A stretch of 37,159 nucleotides of DNA from Oxalobacteraceae bacterium (GCA_030698225.1 JAUYNR010000042.1:1-37159), one strand, 5' to 3'. Counted from the first letter of the stretch, positions 1 to 9,943 are shown. A program made the numbers and translations. The notes: generated by a model not told the origin, from the sequence alone.

Positions 1-369
1 GCGCCCCAGCATCACCAGTTTGCATCCCTGCCGCTTGCGTGAAAACGCCCTGACGATGTCCAGCACCGAGTTCTCTGGCTCCGGCCGTGCGATCACCACC
101 GCGTAGCGCCCAGGTGCAACCCCGATGCTGTGCAGCAGCGACGCATCCGCCTCCAGAATTTCCGGTGCGCCATAAGGAATCATCGTGATCTTGTCGCGCG
201 ATACCCGGGTCGCAAGATGATTCTTGATCTCAGGATGGTCGGCCACCAGATGGTCGCCGATAAGGCAACCAAAACGCTCGTTAAACCACAACCAGCCGCG
301 CTCATAGAAACGCCATTTATCGCGTTTCCATTCGATGCCATCCATATTAATCAGATTGCGGAAAGCAAT
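1..369 (-). pseudogene. 5'-truncated glycosyltransferase (DUF1972/rhamnosyltransferase type), runs off the window edge
   Basis: The minus-strand frame is open from 369 to the left edge and reads FRNLINMDGIEWKRDKW, then GDHLVADHPEI, MIPYGAPE and GRYAVVIARPEPENS. The MDGIEWKR.KW block and the IPYGA block are typical of the DUF1972 N-terminal region of GT4-like rhamnosyltransferases such as Cps2T. In that family about 100 residues (nucleotide-sugar fold start, G-G motif) precede this block. Here an in-frame TAA at 370-372 cuts the frame, so the N-terminus is missing. Translation could only restart at the ATG at 343-345. The gene may continue intact to the left of the window. I read it as a glycosyltransferase inactivated by recombination at the edge of the variable polysaccharide region. 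An unusual internal start is the alternative. Confidence 0.7.
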
Positions 370-404
370 TTACAATAAATTTTGCATGAGTACTTAGTAA
401 GAGA

Positions 405-1457
405 CTACAGTCCCCAATCCGAAGGACGCTCATCTCTCCAATCAGCTAGGGCCTGTTCAAGCGTATAGCTGTACTGGTATCCATCATTCATCAAACGGCC
501 TGGGACTATGTAGTTAGAGCGAACAAGTTTTCTAATACGTACCGGACTGAATGGGTGGCGAACACCCAATGGGCGCATAAAGACATCAATCAAAGTGGCA
601 GCACCAAACAGCAACGCGAAGGGCACTGTCGGAATAAACAGATTGCGATCCACCACCTTCAGAATCGTGTTAGCAAACTTTTCAACCGTGGGCGGCGGCC
701 CGAATGTCCCATTGAAAATCAGAACACCTCGCGGTTCATTTTCAACCTTGCCCAAGGCCCAAGCTATCGCCCCGCAGAGCTCCTTCACATAAATACCAGC
801 CTTGATTGTGTCGCGATTCCCCATATAAAAAAAGTATCGTCCCAAGACAGCGCGAACCATGCGCGTAACATTCCCACCCTCGCCCGGGCCAAATACCACC
901 CCTGGTCGCACGATAACCAACCGTCTCTGTTTACTATCGGCGGCCAACCATGCCTCGTGAATCTTCTCCGCCACCAACTTGGATGAGCCATAAGGCGTCA
1001 GCGGGACAGTCAACGCCTTTTCATCCGTTGGCATCTCGACCGGCCCATAGGGTGAAATACTGCTGGTGAACACCACGCGCGAACACCCAACCTGATCAGC
1101 CCAATTGCAGACATTCTGAGCACCTAAAATATTGGTCTCAAAATACTCGCGCGCCTCGTGCCCGGGCTCTCGATGAACCGCCGCCAGATTGAACACAAGG
1201 TCAGCATGGCTTGGCAATTCAGGGTTATCAACAGGCTGCCGCACATCCACCGCAACAACGCGGATTCGCCCGTCAGCCAGAGCCTGATCAAGCCACATCC
1301 CACCTGCAGCCTGATTGGGTTTGCGAATGTCCGCAAGATAAATCTGCCCGGCAAATCCATGATCCAGCATGAACCTTGCCATATGACAACCGATAAACCC
1401 CGCACCGCCGAAAATCACACATTTTTTGTATTGTGAAAAAAAACCGTTACTGACCAT
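405..1457 (-). CDS. NAD-dependent epimerase/dehydratase (extended SDR)
   Basis: This is a 350-aa extended short-chain dehydrogenase/reductase, probably acting on a nucleotide sugar. The Rossmann motif GGAGFIG lies at about residues 17-23. The catalytic tyrosine-lysine pair is in TPYGSSKLVAEK (YxxxK), with the preceding serines in FTSSISPYG. C-terminal substrate-region motifs are FNGTFGPPPTVEKFAN and SNYIVPGRLMNDGYQYSY, and a hydrophobic stretch (VPFALLFGAATLIDVFM) could touch the membrane. I chose the ATG at 1457, which has AAAGGG six bases upstream, over an in-frame TTG three bases earlier. It lies downstream of a GT2 gene and upstream of a truncated GT, at the distal end of the polysaccharide operon. 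The substrate cannot be named from sequence; UDP-hexose 4-epimerase or a related reductase is possible. Confidence 0.85.
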   Translation of the reverse strand: MVSNGFFSQYKKCVIFGGAGFIGCHMARFMLDHGFAGQIYLADIRKPNQAAGGMWLDQALADGRIRVVAVDVRQPVDNPELPSHADLVFNLAAVHREPGHEAREYFETNILGAQNVCNWADQVGCSRVVFTSSISPYGPVEMPTDEKALTVPLTPYGSSKLVAEKIHEAWLAADSKQRRLVIVRPGVVFGPGEGGNVTRMVRAVLGRYFFYMGNRDTIKAGIYVKELCGAIAWALGKVENEPRGVLIFNGTFGPPPTVEKFANTILKVVDRNLFIPTVPFALLFGAATLIDVFMRPLGVRHPFSPVRIRKLVRSNYIVPGRLMNDGYQYSYTLEQALADWRDERPSDWGL

Positions 1458-1460
1458 CAA

Positions 1461-1562
1461 TTACCCTTTCTTGGACGGTGGATAGCACCGCTCCTGAATG
1501 CCGTACAAAGCCACAATGCTACGACCGGCGGCAACTAAGTCATCCGCCATATAATTGTTCAT
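1461..1562 (-). CDS. small ORF of 33 aa, doubtful
   Basis: A short frame (MNNYMADDLVAAGRSI..., ending in PPSKKG) fills the gap between the GT2 gene and the epimerase and stops just before the epimerase start. The same frame is open upstream into the end of the GT2 gene. Only a weak GGTG-rich stretch precedes the ATG. It could be a remnant of a longer gene's C-terminus or simply a chance frame. I do not recognise a family. Confidence 0.2.
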   Translation of the reverse strand: MNNYMADDLVAAGRSIVALYGIQERCYPPSKKG

Positions 1563-1593
1563 AAAGCCACTGCACCCTGGCGCCGACACCTCT

Positions 1594-2556
1594 TCACAAT
1601 GCCTCCCGCTTATTGGTGAGCATGCCATCCAAGCGCCCCCAAAAGGCCCTGTTGGTTGAGATTCGCCGCTTGACTGCTAGCGGCAAACGAGCGTGCATCC
1701 TCCCCACCCGATACCCCAGCCATCTGACCCCATTGCGAAAGACCACCTGCAACATCGGCAACGTTATCCCTTCGCGTTTGAGATAGTTGTACTCGGAACG
1801 TACGAACCGCGCGCCCTCTCCCTCTGCCTTACCGAGAAAATCCATGTACCACCGATTCATACTGTGAAAGGCACCTACATCAAAATAGCGGCAAAAGTCT
1901 TGCTTAATAGAGTAATCATGCGAATGCTCAACGACTGCTTGAGGGACATATCCGATTTCCCACCCCAGCTGCAATAACCCTGCCGCGGCGATGCTGTCTT
2001 CCGCAAACAAGGTGTTAACTGCGAAAAAGCCGATTTGCTCCATTGCGGAGCGGCGGTAAGCAGAAAATGAATTGGAACAAAATGCAGTCTTGATTCCCAG
2101 GCGCGGCACATCTTCCTTACGTTTCAAAACTACACTATCTCCTACTGGATAGTTGAACAACCTTGCATGTCGGGCAAACACACCCGCAGCGTTAGTAGGA
2201 GCCTGCCGCCCATATACCAACGCACAAGCTGGATACTCATGCAAGGCTCGCACAAGATTTTCCAGTGCATGAACATCTAGCGGAATTGCATCTTGCGTCA
2301 GGAAGAGATAAATATCTGCCGACGATTTATTAAAAGCCAGATTCCGCGTACCCCCGTGATCAAAATCCGTGCGCCTGACCGGAATGATTTTTGCACCCAA
2401 CTCCTCAAACACCTGCACGCTGCCATCAGTGGAGGCAGAGTCCATCACCAGAATCTCATCTGGTTGCAAGGTCTGTTGCTTGAGTGCGGCAACCATCCGT
2501 GTAGCCAACTTCCCAGGATTCAGCGTCGGAATACAAAGTATCACTTTAGCTACCAT
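1594..2556 (-). CDS. GT2 family glycosyltransferase, rhamnosyltransferase-like
   Basis: This 320-aa GT-A fold enzyme transfers a sugar to the growing lipid-linked repeat at the inner face of the membrane. The N-terminal motif is CIPTLNPG. MDSASTDGS follows at about residues 40-48, then DHGGTRNLAF. The metal-binding region reads LFLTQDAIPLD, in the place where DxD stands in the family. The acceptor region contains NTLFAEDSIAAAGLLQLGW. The pattern resembles rhamnosyltransferases of the RfbF/WbbL kind, and the dTDP-rhamnose genes upstream would supply the donor. The start is the ATG at 2556, preceded by AAGGGG with five-base spacing. A GTG two codons earlier is less well placed. The 400-bp gap upstream suggests it may have its own promoter. 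Confidence 0.85.
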   Translation of the reverse strand: MVAKVILCIPTLNPGKLATRMVAALKQQTLQPDEILVMDSASTDGSVQVFEELGAKIIPVRRTDFDHGGTRNLAFNKSSADIYLFLTQDAIPLDVHALENLVRALHEYPACALVYGRQAPTNAAGVFARHARLFNYPVGDSVVLKRKEDVPRLGIKTAFCSNSFSAYRRSAMEQIGFFAVNTLFAEDSIAAAGLLQLGWEIGYVPQAVVEHSHDYSIKQDFCRYFDVGAFHSMNRWYMDFLGKAEGEGARFVRSEYNYLKREGITLPMLQVVFRNGVRWLGYRVGRMHARLPLAVKRRISTNRAFWGRLDGMLTNKREAL

Positions 2557-2964
2557 AATCACCCCTTACCCAACAAACTATGCTTTAACTTGACCGGATT
2601 GGCCACGGTCACCGATTTCAGCAATAAGTATAAAAACGACGCCAAAAAATTTGGCCAAAAAATAAAAGAAGAACTACCATCACGCACGATAATCAATATT
2701 GGAAGCATTCCTTTGAAATATTCATAGTGATAAACGGAAAATTGCTAATACCTTCATTTACTGATATTTGTTATAACATTTAATAGAGCTAATGCTGACT
2801 GCTCCCAATTAAAGCTTTTTATGTTTTATAACCGTTTGCAGTTAATACAGGGTACAGACAAGTGATCCGTTTGCACCGTATAAGGTACGGTATGCATCGG
2901 CATGACCCACGACGCAGAGCTTATGAATAAATCGCTCCTAATCTAAGGCTTTATCTTCACATAT
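2557..2964. other. Intergenic gap, about 400 bp, AT-rich, no gene seen
   Basis: This gap separates the UDP-glucose dehydrogenase gene from the GT2 gene. All frames are short. A small inverted repeat (ACCGTA, 5-base spacer, TACGGT) lies near 2875-2891. No convincing terminator with a U-tract and no clear sigma-70 promoter pair is visible. The AT-richness would suit a promoter for the GT2 gene. Confidence 0.5.
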
Positions 2965-4308
2965 TCACAGAACCGGTCTCACGGAAAGGCCGCGACCGAT
3001 GGCGTAATAAGAAAATCCGTATTTTTCTAATCGGACCGGATCAAACAGATTGCGGCCATCGAAGATCACCGGCGTATTCAGTTTGCTCTTGATAAAATCA
3101 AAATCCGGCGCCTTGAAATCGCGCCATTCAGTCAGGATCACCAGTGCGTCCGCTCCTTGCAAGGCAGCCTCTTTGGTGCCCATCAGCCTTAGATCATCAC
3201 GGTCACCATATATGCGCTGAGTTTCTTGCATAGCTTCCGGGTCGAATGCCTGGACAACAGCGCCAGCCTGCCACAACATTTCCATCAACACTCGGCTGGA
3301 TGCCGCGCGCATATCATCCGTGTTTGGCTTAAAAGCCAAACCCCACAAGGCAAATTTTTTACCTGAAAGGTTTCCACCAAAATGGTGGGTAATTTGCTCA
3401 AACAAGCGTTCTTTCTGCCTGTTATTTACCGCCTCAACGGCAGCAAGGATTTTTGCTTCATAACCAATTTGTCGAGCCGTTCTCTCCAGTGCCTGTACAT
3501 CCTTTGGGAAGCACGAACCGCCGTATCCACTGCCGGGATAAATAAACTGATACCCGATTCGCGGATCTGAGCCAATACCCTTGCGCACAGCCTCAATATC
3601 CGCACCCAGACGCTCTGCGAGATTGGCCATTTCATTCATGAAAGATATTTTGGTGGCCAGCATGCAATTTGCGGCGTACTTGGTAAGCTCAGCACTACGC
3701 ACGTCCATGACGATCATTTTTTCATGATTGCGATTGAACGGCTCATATAGTTCACGCATGCGTCCTTCCACATGCTTGCTGTCGGTTCCCACTACTATGC
3801 GGTCAGGACTAGTGCAGTCAGCTACTGCAGAACCTTCTTTCAAAAACTCTGGATTTGACACTACATAAAAATCAAACTTCTCGCCGCGTTTCTCCAGCAC
3901 TTCAGCGATCTGGCCTTTGACCTTGTCAGCGGTACCAACCGGAACCGTCGATTTGTTGACCACAATTTTTGACTGTGTCATGTGCTCGGCAATTGTATTC
4001 GCCACAGCCAGCACATATTTTAGATCCGCACTACCGTCCTCGTCCGGGGGAGTACCAACAGCAATAAATTGCATCTCGCCATGCGCCACCCCCTCCGCTG
4101 CATTCGTAGTGAAGACCAAACGCCCTGCGTGGTAGTTTTTTTCCACCAGCGGCGTAAGCCCCGGCTCATAGATTGGAATAATGCCGTTTTTGAGGGATTC
4201 AATTTTCTGACTATCCACATCCACACAACACACCTGATGTCCGGCGTCTGCCAAAACAGCCGCTTGCACAAGGCCAACATAGCCAATGCCAAAAACAGTT
4301 ACGTTCAT
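2965..4308 (-). CDS. ugd: UDP-glucose 6-dehydrogenase
   Basis: This 447-aa enzyme oxidises UDP-glucose to UDP-glucuronate with two NAD+. It therefore supplies an acidic precursor for the polysaccharide, using the UDP-glucose made by GalU in the same locus. The N-terminal NAD motif is GIGYVGL (residues 7-13), followed by [24 protein letters not shown] and [11 protein letters not shown] are family signatures. The catalytic cysteine is C266 in [10 protein letters not shown]. The C-terminal UDP-binding domain contains [13 protein letters not shown] and FDGRNLFDP. Length and all key residues match active bacterial Ugd/TuaD enzymes. The gene stands alone between AT-rich gaps, and the ATG at 4308 is the only sensible start. 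Confidence 0.95.
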   Translation of the reverse strand: MNVTVFGIGYVGLVQAAVLADAGHQVCCVDVDSQKIESLKNGIIPIYEPGLTPLVEKNYHAGRLVFTTNAAEGVAHGEMQFIAVGTPPDEDGSADLKYVLAVANTIAEHMTQSKIVVNKSTVPVGTADKVKGQIAEVLEKRGEKFDFYVVSNPEFLKEGSAVADCTSPDRIVVGTDSKHVEGRMRELYEPFNRNHEKMIVMDVRSAELTKYAANCMLATKISFMNEMANLAERLGADIEAVRKGIGSDPRIGYQFIYPGSGYGGSCFPKDVQALERTARQIGYEAKILAAVEAVNNRQKERLFEQITHHFGGNLSGKKFALWGLAFKPNTDDMRAASSRVLMEMLWQAGAVVQAFDPEAMQETQRIYGDRDDLRLMGTKEAALQGADALVILTEWRDFKAPDFDFIKSKLNTPVIFDGRNLFDPVRLEKYGFSYYAIGRGLSVRPVL

Positions 4309-4474
4309 TTTTAGGAGCCTATTTTTCTAATATTTCAAAATTAAATTGATAATTCCCAGTTTTTCCGGGGACCTTTTCTAGATTTGACCGTTTAGGTTGT
4401 TGCGCACAATTAACCAAGTAATCTATTCGCCAGCCATTGATCATGTTGATGACCCGCAACGACTCTTGTGGATA

Positions 4475-6397
4475 TTAGTATATTTTAAATTCTGAATTCG
4501 TCTCGCCATCAATAGGTAGGACCAGAGGAGTGGATTTTTCACCGTTAAATGATCCGATAAAAACCAACGGGTCGGATGTCTTATTAATCTTTATTTTAAT
4601 AGGTAATCTCTGATACGACATTGGTTCAATAGAAAACTTTTTGTTTAGGCCAGAAACAACATAGTTGCTTCCTAATGTATAAACTGAGCCAGAAACAAGC
4701 TTGTTATGAAAATTGTAGACATCGATGAAAGCATCGCCAGAATCACCAGTTAAATACGTGCGATTACTTACACCAAAACCATACTCCAATTGCACGCGTA
4801 AAACGATCTTAGGCGGAGAGATTTTCTCTGAATAGACTGGTACTTCATATGGAGTAGTAGGTGCAATTTCACTAAAATCTGTCACATATATTGGAGTGGT
4901 ATCTAACGTGGATGGAATTTTTATTGGCGCACCCATTAAATCATACGCAGAGATATGATTATTATCATGCAATGCTGATGGAAACGGAGTTCCAGGCTTA
5001 TCCGACCATAATACCAAAGTTTGATTTGAACCCGTGCCGTACAAATAACCAAAATCGTGGTCAGTTAATCGGATATGCCCAACAAATTTCTTTTTTCCCA
5101 ATTGTATAATAAGGTTAGATAGTGCTACATATGCTGGTTTTGGAGAGAAATCCCAACGGAAAAACCCCCACACTTTATTTTTTTCATTGTACGGAGGTAA
5201 TATAAAAGAAAAAGTGCGTTCACTACCAAGGCTATTTAATAAAATCTGTGATTTAACAGCAACTATTGCTTGCGCTGTCTCTTGAGCATCATCATGTTCT
5301 ACATTTGAAGAAACAATAGCGCCCGCCTTCCCATCACCCTCAAATGCTAGGCCCACCTCAGTAACCCAAAAAGGCCTGACAATCTTGTATTTTTTTAAAA
5401 TATCGTTGTTAAGCAATAAAGTATCAAGCAATTTTTTTTGAGGAATTTTGACCGGAAGGTAAGTATGAAAATTATAAATATCAAAATAATCTTTAATGCC
5501 ATTATCGAGTGCGACGTTCATAAAATTTTCAGGGAATTTTGTTTCGGATTTTGCGCCAATTAAGACTTTAACTGATGGCAACCCGGCTTTCATTCCTAAG
5601 TAACATGCTTTTTGAGCAGCAGCAAAATCCCAAGCAGGATCCGGATTTAGTACAGTATTATTTTCTTCATTCCAGAACTCCCATGCTGGGATGTCTGCCT
5701 TGAAGTGAATAGCTGCTGCCTCGCAAAATCGGTATAAGGCCAATAAGTCTGTCGGCATTCTTTTTGAGCCAACTCTGACCCATTCTGGCGCATCGTGAAA
5801 AACACCCAATGTTTGAATACCGTGCTGTGCCATTCTAGAAACAGAGTTATCATATTTACTCCAGTTAAATTTACCTGGCACTGGTTGTATATCGGCCCAT
5901 CTAAATCTGTCCCGGACCATGTGAATGCCAGCAAGTTCGGCATTTCTTGCCACTAAATCAATTTTGTCATGTGGAGCAACCCAGGAATGAGCGCTATCGA
6001 CAGAAAATCGGCTATCACCGGATACGACAGCTTTTCTCAAGTGTGCGAATACAATATAACCACTAAAACCCTCAGCCCTCAATCTATAATAACCAGGTGA
6101 TAAGCGAGGTACATTCAATTTTCCCGGTGCATTCATAGATCCAGAGGTGACTAGTTTTCCTAGCCAATCGGTCACAAACCACTTATAGTTACCTGTTGAA
6201 TGGAAATCAAATGTTGCGTACTCTGAATCAGAAAAAATTCTTGACGGATAATTAGCGTCAACATCAACTAATTTTCGTAAATCGGGGAAATTGGCCAATG
6301 TATCGGAAAATGCGACTTGAGAAATAAAAAAAAATGCGATTAGGAATTTTGTTTTTATAGAATAAATTTTATGAAAAAATTTTTTTGACTTTAGCAT
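4475..6397 (-). CDS. Secreted glycoside hydrolase, PslG/GH39-like
   Basis: This 640-aa exported protein has an N-terminal basic stretch and a hydrophobic segment (KTKFLIAFFFISQVAFS, residues 15-31), consistent with a Sec signal peptide or anchor. A beta-rich domain follows (about 50-125), then a TIM-barrel core. The pair of catalytic glutamates typical of clan GH-A is visible: the acid/base E244 in EFWNEENN and the nucleophile E347 in FWVTEVGL. The region VRDRFRWADIQPVPGKFNW is also typical of GH39 and related enzymes. PslG of Pseudomonas is a hydrolase of this type encoded in an exopolysaccharide operon. By analogy it would trim or release polymer in the periplasm; the linkage cleaved is unknown. 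The C-terminal 200 residues form a second beta domain. The gene is clearly AT-rich. Confidence 0.8.
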   Translation of the reverse strand: MLKSKKFFHKIYSIKTKFLIAFFFISQVAFSDTLANFPDLRKLVDVDANYPSRIFSDSEYATFDFHSTGNYKWFVTDWLGKLVTSGSMNAPGKLNVPRLSPGYYRLRAEGFSGYIVFAHLRKAVVSGDSRFSVDSAHSWVAPHDKIDLVARNAELAGIHMVRDRFRWADIQPVPGKFNWSKYDNSVSRMAQHGIQTLGVFHDAPEWVRVGSKRMPTDLLALYRFCEAAAIHFKADIPAWEFWNEENNTVLNPDPAWDFAAAQKACYLGMKAGLPSVKVLIGAKSETKFPENFMNVALDNGIKDYFDIYNFHTYLPVKIPQKKLLDTLLLNNDILKKYKIVRPFWVTEVGLAFEGDGKAGAIVSSNVEHDDAQETAQAIVAVKSQILLNSLGSERTFSFILPPYNEKNKVWGFFRWDFSPKPAYVALSNLIIQLGKKKFVGHIRLTDHDFGYLYGTGSNQTLVLWSDKPGTPFPSALHDNNHISAYDLMGAPIKIPSTLDTTPIYVTDFSEIAPTTPYEVPVYSEKISPPKIVLRVQLEYGFGVSNRTYLTGDSGDAFIDVYNFHNKLVSGSVYTLGSNYVVSGLNKKFSIEPMSYQRLPIKIKINKTSDPLVFIGSFNGEKSTPLVLPIDGETNSEFKIY

Positions 6398-6579
6398 AAA
6401 AATCGGCTTCGAATGGGATTATATTAAAATCTATTGAGAAGTATTTTTACTTCAAAAATATACGGCACATACTAAATTTGCATTTAAAGAAAATGAACAA
6501 TAAATGTCACATGTATATATGAGATTAATCAGCTCTCAAATTCATATTATTTTGAAATGATGTTCAGAAATTTTTAAAT

Positions 6580-7443
6580 TTACTTTTCAATTAGTCTGAC
6601 ATAGCAATATTTTATAATTGAATATGGCAATGCGAACCAACGATGGCGTAAATGAAGCATTATTTCATTGCGAGCTGATATTAATCTTGACCAATAGGGA
6701 GCAGTTGATCTATCCGAGTTCCATCCTCTGCAATGATAGGCTTTAAGAGAAGGGTGAATTAAAATCTTCCATCCCATCTTACGAATTCGAATTGATACGT
6801 CTATATCTTCTTTGTACATAAAAAAAGATTCATCAAAAAATTGATTATCTTTTTGAATTATCTGTTCGACAACTTCACGCCTAACTACCATCAATGCCCC
6901 GCATGCTGCCGGAATGTATTCTGCCGTCATGGAAATCTTTGAATTATCAACCAACATACCTTGGCTCTTGTCGTACCATTTACCAATAATGGTCTGAAAA
7001 ATACCCAAACTATCAATTAATCCAGTAGGGCGATCTGTTTCGAACGAATAACCTAAAAGAGGCCCAGTAAACACGCCAATATCAGCATTCTTAGGGTCCA
7101 TAACAACTTTATGCAGCCGCTCAAGCCATCCTTCAGGTAAGAGAACATCTGGGTTAATAAAAAAAACAAATTTTGCACTTCTTAAATAGTATTGCTCAAG
7201 TGCGATATTATTTGCAGCTGCAAAACCTACGTTTCTTTTAGCTTCAATGACGGTTACATCATCATCCAGTGCAATTTCATATAAAGGGTTTGGATGGGAA
7301 TTAACTATGAATACACGGTCGCCCAAATCAAACCTATGCCGTGGTAGAAATAGGCTTATTAGACGTTCACTTTGATAAGAAACAATTATAGAAAAACATG
7401 ATTTTCTAAAATCTTTCAAAATTTCATTGCACATAGCGCTCAT
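6580..7443 (-). CDS. GT2 family glycosyltransferase (WbbL-like)
   Basis: This is a 287-aa cytoplasmic GT-A transferase. Typical motifs are IVSYQSE near the N-terminus, NVGFAAANNIAL, the metal site FFINPDVLLPEGWL (NPD in place of DxD, as in WbbL rhamnosyltransferases), AACGALMVVRREV, and the acceptor/catalytic block FDESFFMYKEDIDVSIRIRKMGW. The start ATG overlaps the stop of the upstream polymerase gene as ATGA (7440-7443), so translation is probably coupled. Rhamnose is a reasonable donor because the dTDP-rhamnose genes are in the same locus, but that is inference. About 180 bases of AT-rich sequence without a gene lie between this gene and the hydrolase gene downstream. Confidence 0.85.
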   Translation of the reverse strand: MSAMCNEILKDFRKSCFSIIVSYQSERLISLFLPRHRFDLGDRVFIVNSHPNPLYEIALDDDVTVIEAKRNVGFAAANNIALEQYYLRSAKFVFFINPDVLLPEGWLERLHKVVMDPKNADIGVFTGPLLGYSFETDRPTGLIDSLGIFQTIIGKWYDKSQGMLVDNSKISMTAEYIPAACGALMVVRREVVEQIIQKDNQFFDESFFMYKEDIDVSIRIRKMGWKILIHPSLKAYHCRGWNSDRSTAPYWSRLISARNEIMLHLRHRWFALPYSIIKYCYVRLIEK

Positions 7444-8714
7444 ATCAGTGAGTATTTCTTTAGCGTCAATGATGTATTGACAGGATGAAGGCTTTTATGA
7501 TCTATTTTGTCGCCAACCATTGCCGCGGCAAATGCCATTCCTACTACTATAGTCGCTACAATATTTTCAATAAAGTCGCATGTAAGCCCAGCAATTAATA
7601 ATGCCATCAGACTCAGCCCTAATCCTTGTTGAATTGGGTCTTTACGCCGAATTAAATTAAATGATACCCATCCCATAAATATTAATATGGCAACTCCAAT
7701 TAATCCAAAATTACCATATAGATATAAGAAGAAATTATCGACCACGCCACCATTAATTAATAGTTTACTAGGATCGCCAAAATATTTTTGACTTGATCCT
7801 AATCCACCCAGACCTCTTCCAAAAAAGAATGAGGTTGAGCTTAAATCCTTAATAGCATTTGGCCAAGTATCTATCAATCTCATGTCAAAACTTACTGTAA
7901 TAAACGCTATTAATGGATCCTGAAAACCTAAATTGTATTTAGTGAATATCGTCGATATAGGGAAATATGCCATGCATAATAAAAAAAATGAAAGCATAAT
8001 AATGCTAAATCGAGCTCCGATAGAAAAACCTAATAACACTATTAAAACTGCGAAGATAAAAGCTTTCGATGTAGTTAAAACAATGGAAATTAGAGAGACT
8101 ATAAGCACAAATGCAGATAAAAAACGACTTTTTTTCAATATGATTGGCAATACCAAAAATAAAAGAATTAATATGTGTGTCGAGGCAGCAATTGACATGC
8201 GGGATAATCCTGGTGGTCTATTGAAACCTTCATAGGCCCATTCCCGACTACCTTCCACACTAATATCACCCATTTTATATTCAAAGCCAGACCAGGGGAC
8301 TGTGTAAAGTGCACTCCAAATTACCCCAATACTGCAAAGTAGCAATAATAAAACTGAAATTTTATAAAAGAGTGTCGGTCTATTTTTAAATTTATCATAG
8401 CTAACCACGCCAAATATAATAGGTAAAAACAATGCCCAACCACTTAAGATTTGATTGAGTGTCAATCCGTTAGCTATACCTGCTAGCGATGCAATAAATA
8501 AAACTAGAGCTATTATTATAGAAATGCGTTTCTGTTTTCTTGCAAAGAAACTGTAAATTGCTAAAGCTATTAACAGTGCTTTCGACATGTACCCAAGCCA
8601 AGGAGCCCCAGCGCTAACATAAAGGTAACGTAAGGCACCTGCAGCAATATCGGATGTAATTGCAAGTGTCCAGCAAAATATTAATATATTGGAGTAGTGC
8701 TTATTTGACAGCAA
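7440..8714 (-). CDS. wzy: O-antigen/polysaccharide polymerase, Wzy-like membrane protein
   Basis: This 424-aa, very hydrophobic protein has about ten or more predicted membrane segments and one larger loop (roughly residues 260-320, with RLIDTWPNAIKDLSSTSFFFGRGLGGLGS). That layout and the GxGxGG region fit the O-antigen ligase/polymerase (Wzy_C) family, which joins repeat units at the periplasmic face of the inner membrane. Sequence identity among Wzy proteins is always low, so the call rests on topology and on its place among a flippase and transferases. The only start giving the full first helix is a TTG at 8714, with GGCGGG about nine bases upstream. Its stop overlaps the next gene's start. 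A WaaL-type ligase is the alternative. Confidence 0.75.
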   Translation of the reverse strand: MLSNKHYSNILIFCWTLAITSDIAAGALRYLYVSAGAPWLGYMSKALLIALAIYSFFARKQKRISIIIALVLFIASLAGIANGLTLNQILSGWALFLPIIFGVVSYDKFKNRPTLFYKISVLLLLLCSIGVIWSALYTVPWSGFEYKMGDISVEGSREWAYEGFNRPPGLSRMSIAASTHILILLFLVLPIILKKSRFLSAFVLIVSLISIVLTTSKAFIFAVLIVLLGFSIGARFSIIMLSFFLLCMAYFPISTIFTKYNLGFQDPLIAFITVSFDMRLIDTWPNAIKDLSSTSFFFGRGLGGLGSSQKYFGDPSKLLINGGVVDNFFLYLYGNFGLIGVAILIFMGWVSFNLIRRKDPIQQGLGLSLMALLIAGLTCDFIENIVATIVVGMAFAAAMVGDKIDHKSLHPVNTSLTLKKYSLI

Positions 8715-8731
8715 TTTTATTTCCCGCCTTG

Positions 8732-9943
8732 TTATTTTAAATTGTTTTTTTTCTTATAAAGTAGATCATAGATATTTTCATATTTTGAAATCCATCCAGG
8801 AATGTCAACAAACGGTTCTGAAGAGGTAAATGCCTGTCTCCTCATGTCATTTACAATGCCTGGGTTGGTCAAAAAATTTGCGATTGCTTTAGTTAAAGTT
8901 TCCGGTTGTTCCGGGTCAAACAAATATCCATTGTTCTTGTCCGAGATCATTTCCGGAATACCCCCACGTCGTGCGGCAATAACAGGAACTCCATATCGGA
9001 ATGCCTCAACTACTACCATGCCTAATGCCTCAGGCCAAAGCGAAGGAACTATAAGAACATCAATTTGCGGGAAAAATTTTTCAGGTTTCATATATCCCAA
9101 AAACTTTATTCTTTCATCGGGAAATTTCCCGGATAGCAAATCTTCATATTGCTTTTGTCCAGTACCAGCAATTTTTAGAGCAATATTTTCGCCACCAAAT
9201 TTGTTAAATGTTTCAAGAAGTAGGTCTATACCTTTAGCTTTAGATAGTGTGCCAATGTACCCGAAAGTGAAGGGCCGTTCTGATTGAGATTTTTCAGATA
9301 GAGTCAAATGTCCCAAATCTCTCGAATTATGTATCACTTCCTGAATAGGAACATTATCGAAATAACCATTTTCTAAATGCCGATTTAATACGAATTTACT
9401 AACGCCAACAACTGCGTCTACCGCTTTCGACATCCGCTGATGCGGTAGCCGAAGTAACTTACATTTTGCGCATTGCCCAATGCAGGCAGATTCAACGCTA
9501 AACATCTGAGTATTTGGACAGATATGATATAAATCATGGAGCACTTGTATCATGGGGGTCCGTGTTTTAGCAATTGCGGCCCAGACGGCAGCAGACCATC
9601 CTGGTAACGCATGTAACGATACTATATCCGGCTTCTCAGCATGCATTACGCGGGACACTATTGACGCCATTGCTAAATTGTAACTATCGCGAGCATGCCA
9701 TATTGCGCGCTGTAGCTTGGAGGCGCGATCCTTGCGATAATGCCAATAGATATTCTCAATACCGGCACGAAATACTTTAACCCCTTCTACCTTATCTTCC
9801 TTAATTCCTTTATCAGGCCCGGTAACCAAAACTATTGGCTCATGCCCATTGTGCTTTACCCCCAAAACGAGTTCTCGCAATGTTATTCCAGATCCACCAG
9901 CTACATGTGGTGCATAAAACTGATTTATATATAAAATTTTCAT
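8732..9943 (-). CDS. GT4 family glycosyltransferase
   Basis: This 403-aa GT-B enzyme adds one sugar of the repeat unit from an NDP-sugar. The N-terminal domain opens with INQFYAPHVAGGSGITLREL, whose glycine-rich loop contacts the donor phosphate. The C-terminal donor domain starts at FGYIGTLSKAKGIDLLLE and contains KFLGYM, PSLWPEALGMVVVEAF (the E-x7-E motif) and GVPVIAARRGGIPEMI. A cysteine cluster, CIGQCAKCKLL, lies near residues 154-164 and is seen in a subset of GT4 enzymes. The ATG overlaps the stop of the upstream GT2 as ATGA (9940-9943), indicating coupling. Only 17 bases separate its stop from the TTG start of the polymerase gene. Confidence 0.9.
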   Translation of the reverse strand: MKILYINQFYAPHVAGGSGITLRELVLGVKHNGHEPIVLVTGPDKGIKEDKVEGVKVFRAGIENIYWHYRKDRASKLQRAIWHARDSYNLAMASIVSRVMHAEKPDIVSLHALPGWSAAVWAAIAKTRTPMIQVLHDLYHICPNTQMFSVESACIGQCAKCKLLRLPHQRMSKAVDAVVGVSKFVLNRHLENGYFDNVPIQEVIHNSRDLGHLTLSEKSQSERPFTFGYIGTLSKAKGIDLLLETFNKFGGENIALKIAGTGQKQYEDLLSGKFPDERIKFLGYMKPEKFFPQIDVLIVPSLWPEALGMVVVEAFRYGVPVIAARRGGIPEMISDKNNGYLFDPEQPETLTKAIANFLTNPGIVNDMRRQAFTSSEPFVDIPGWISKYENIYDLLYKKKNNLK

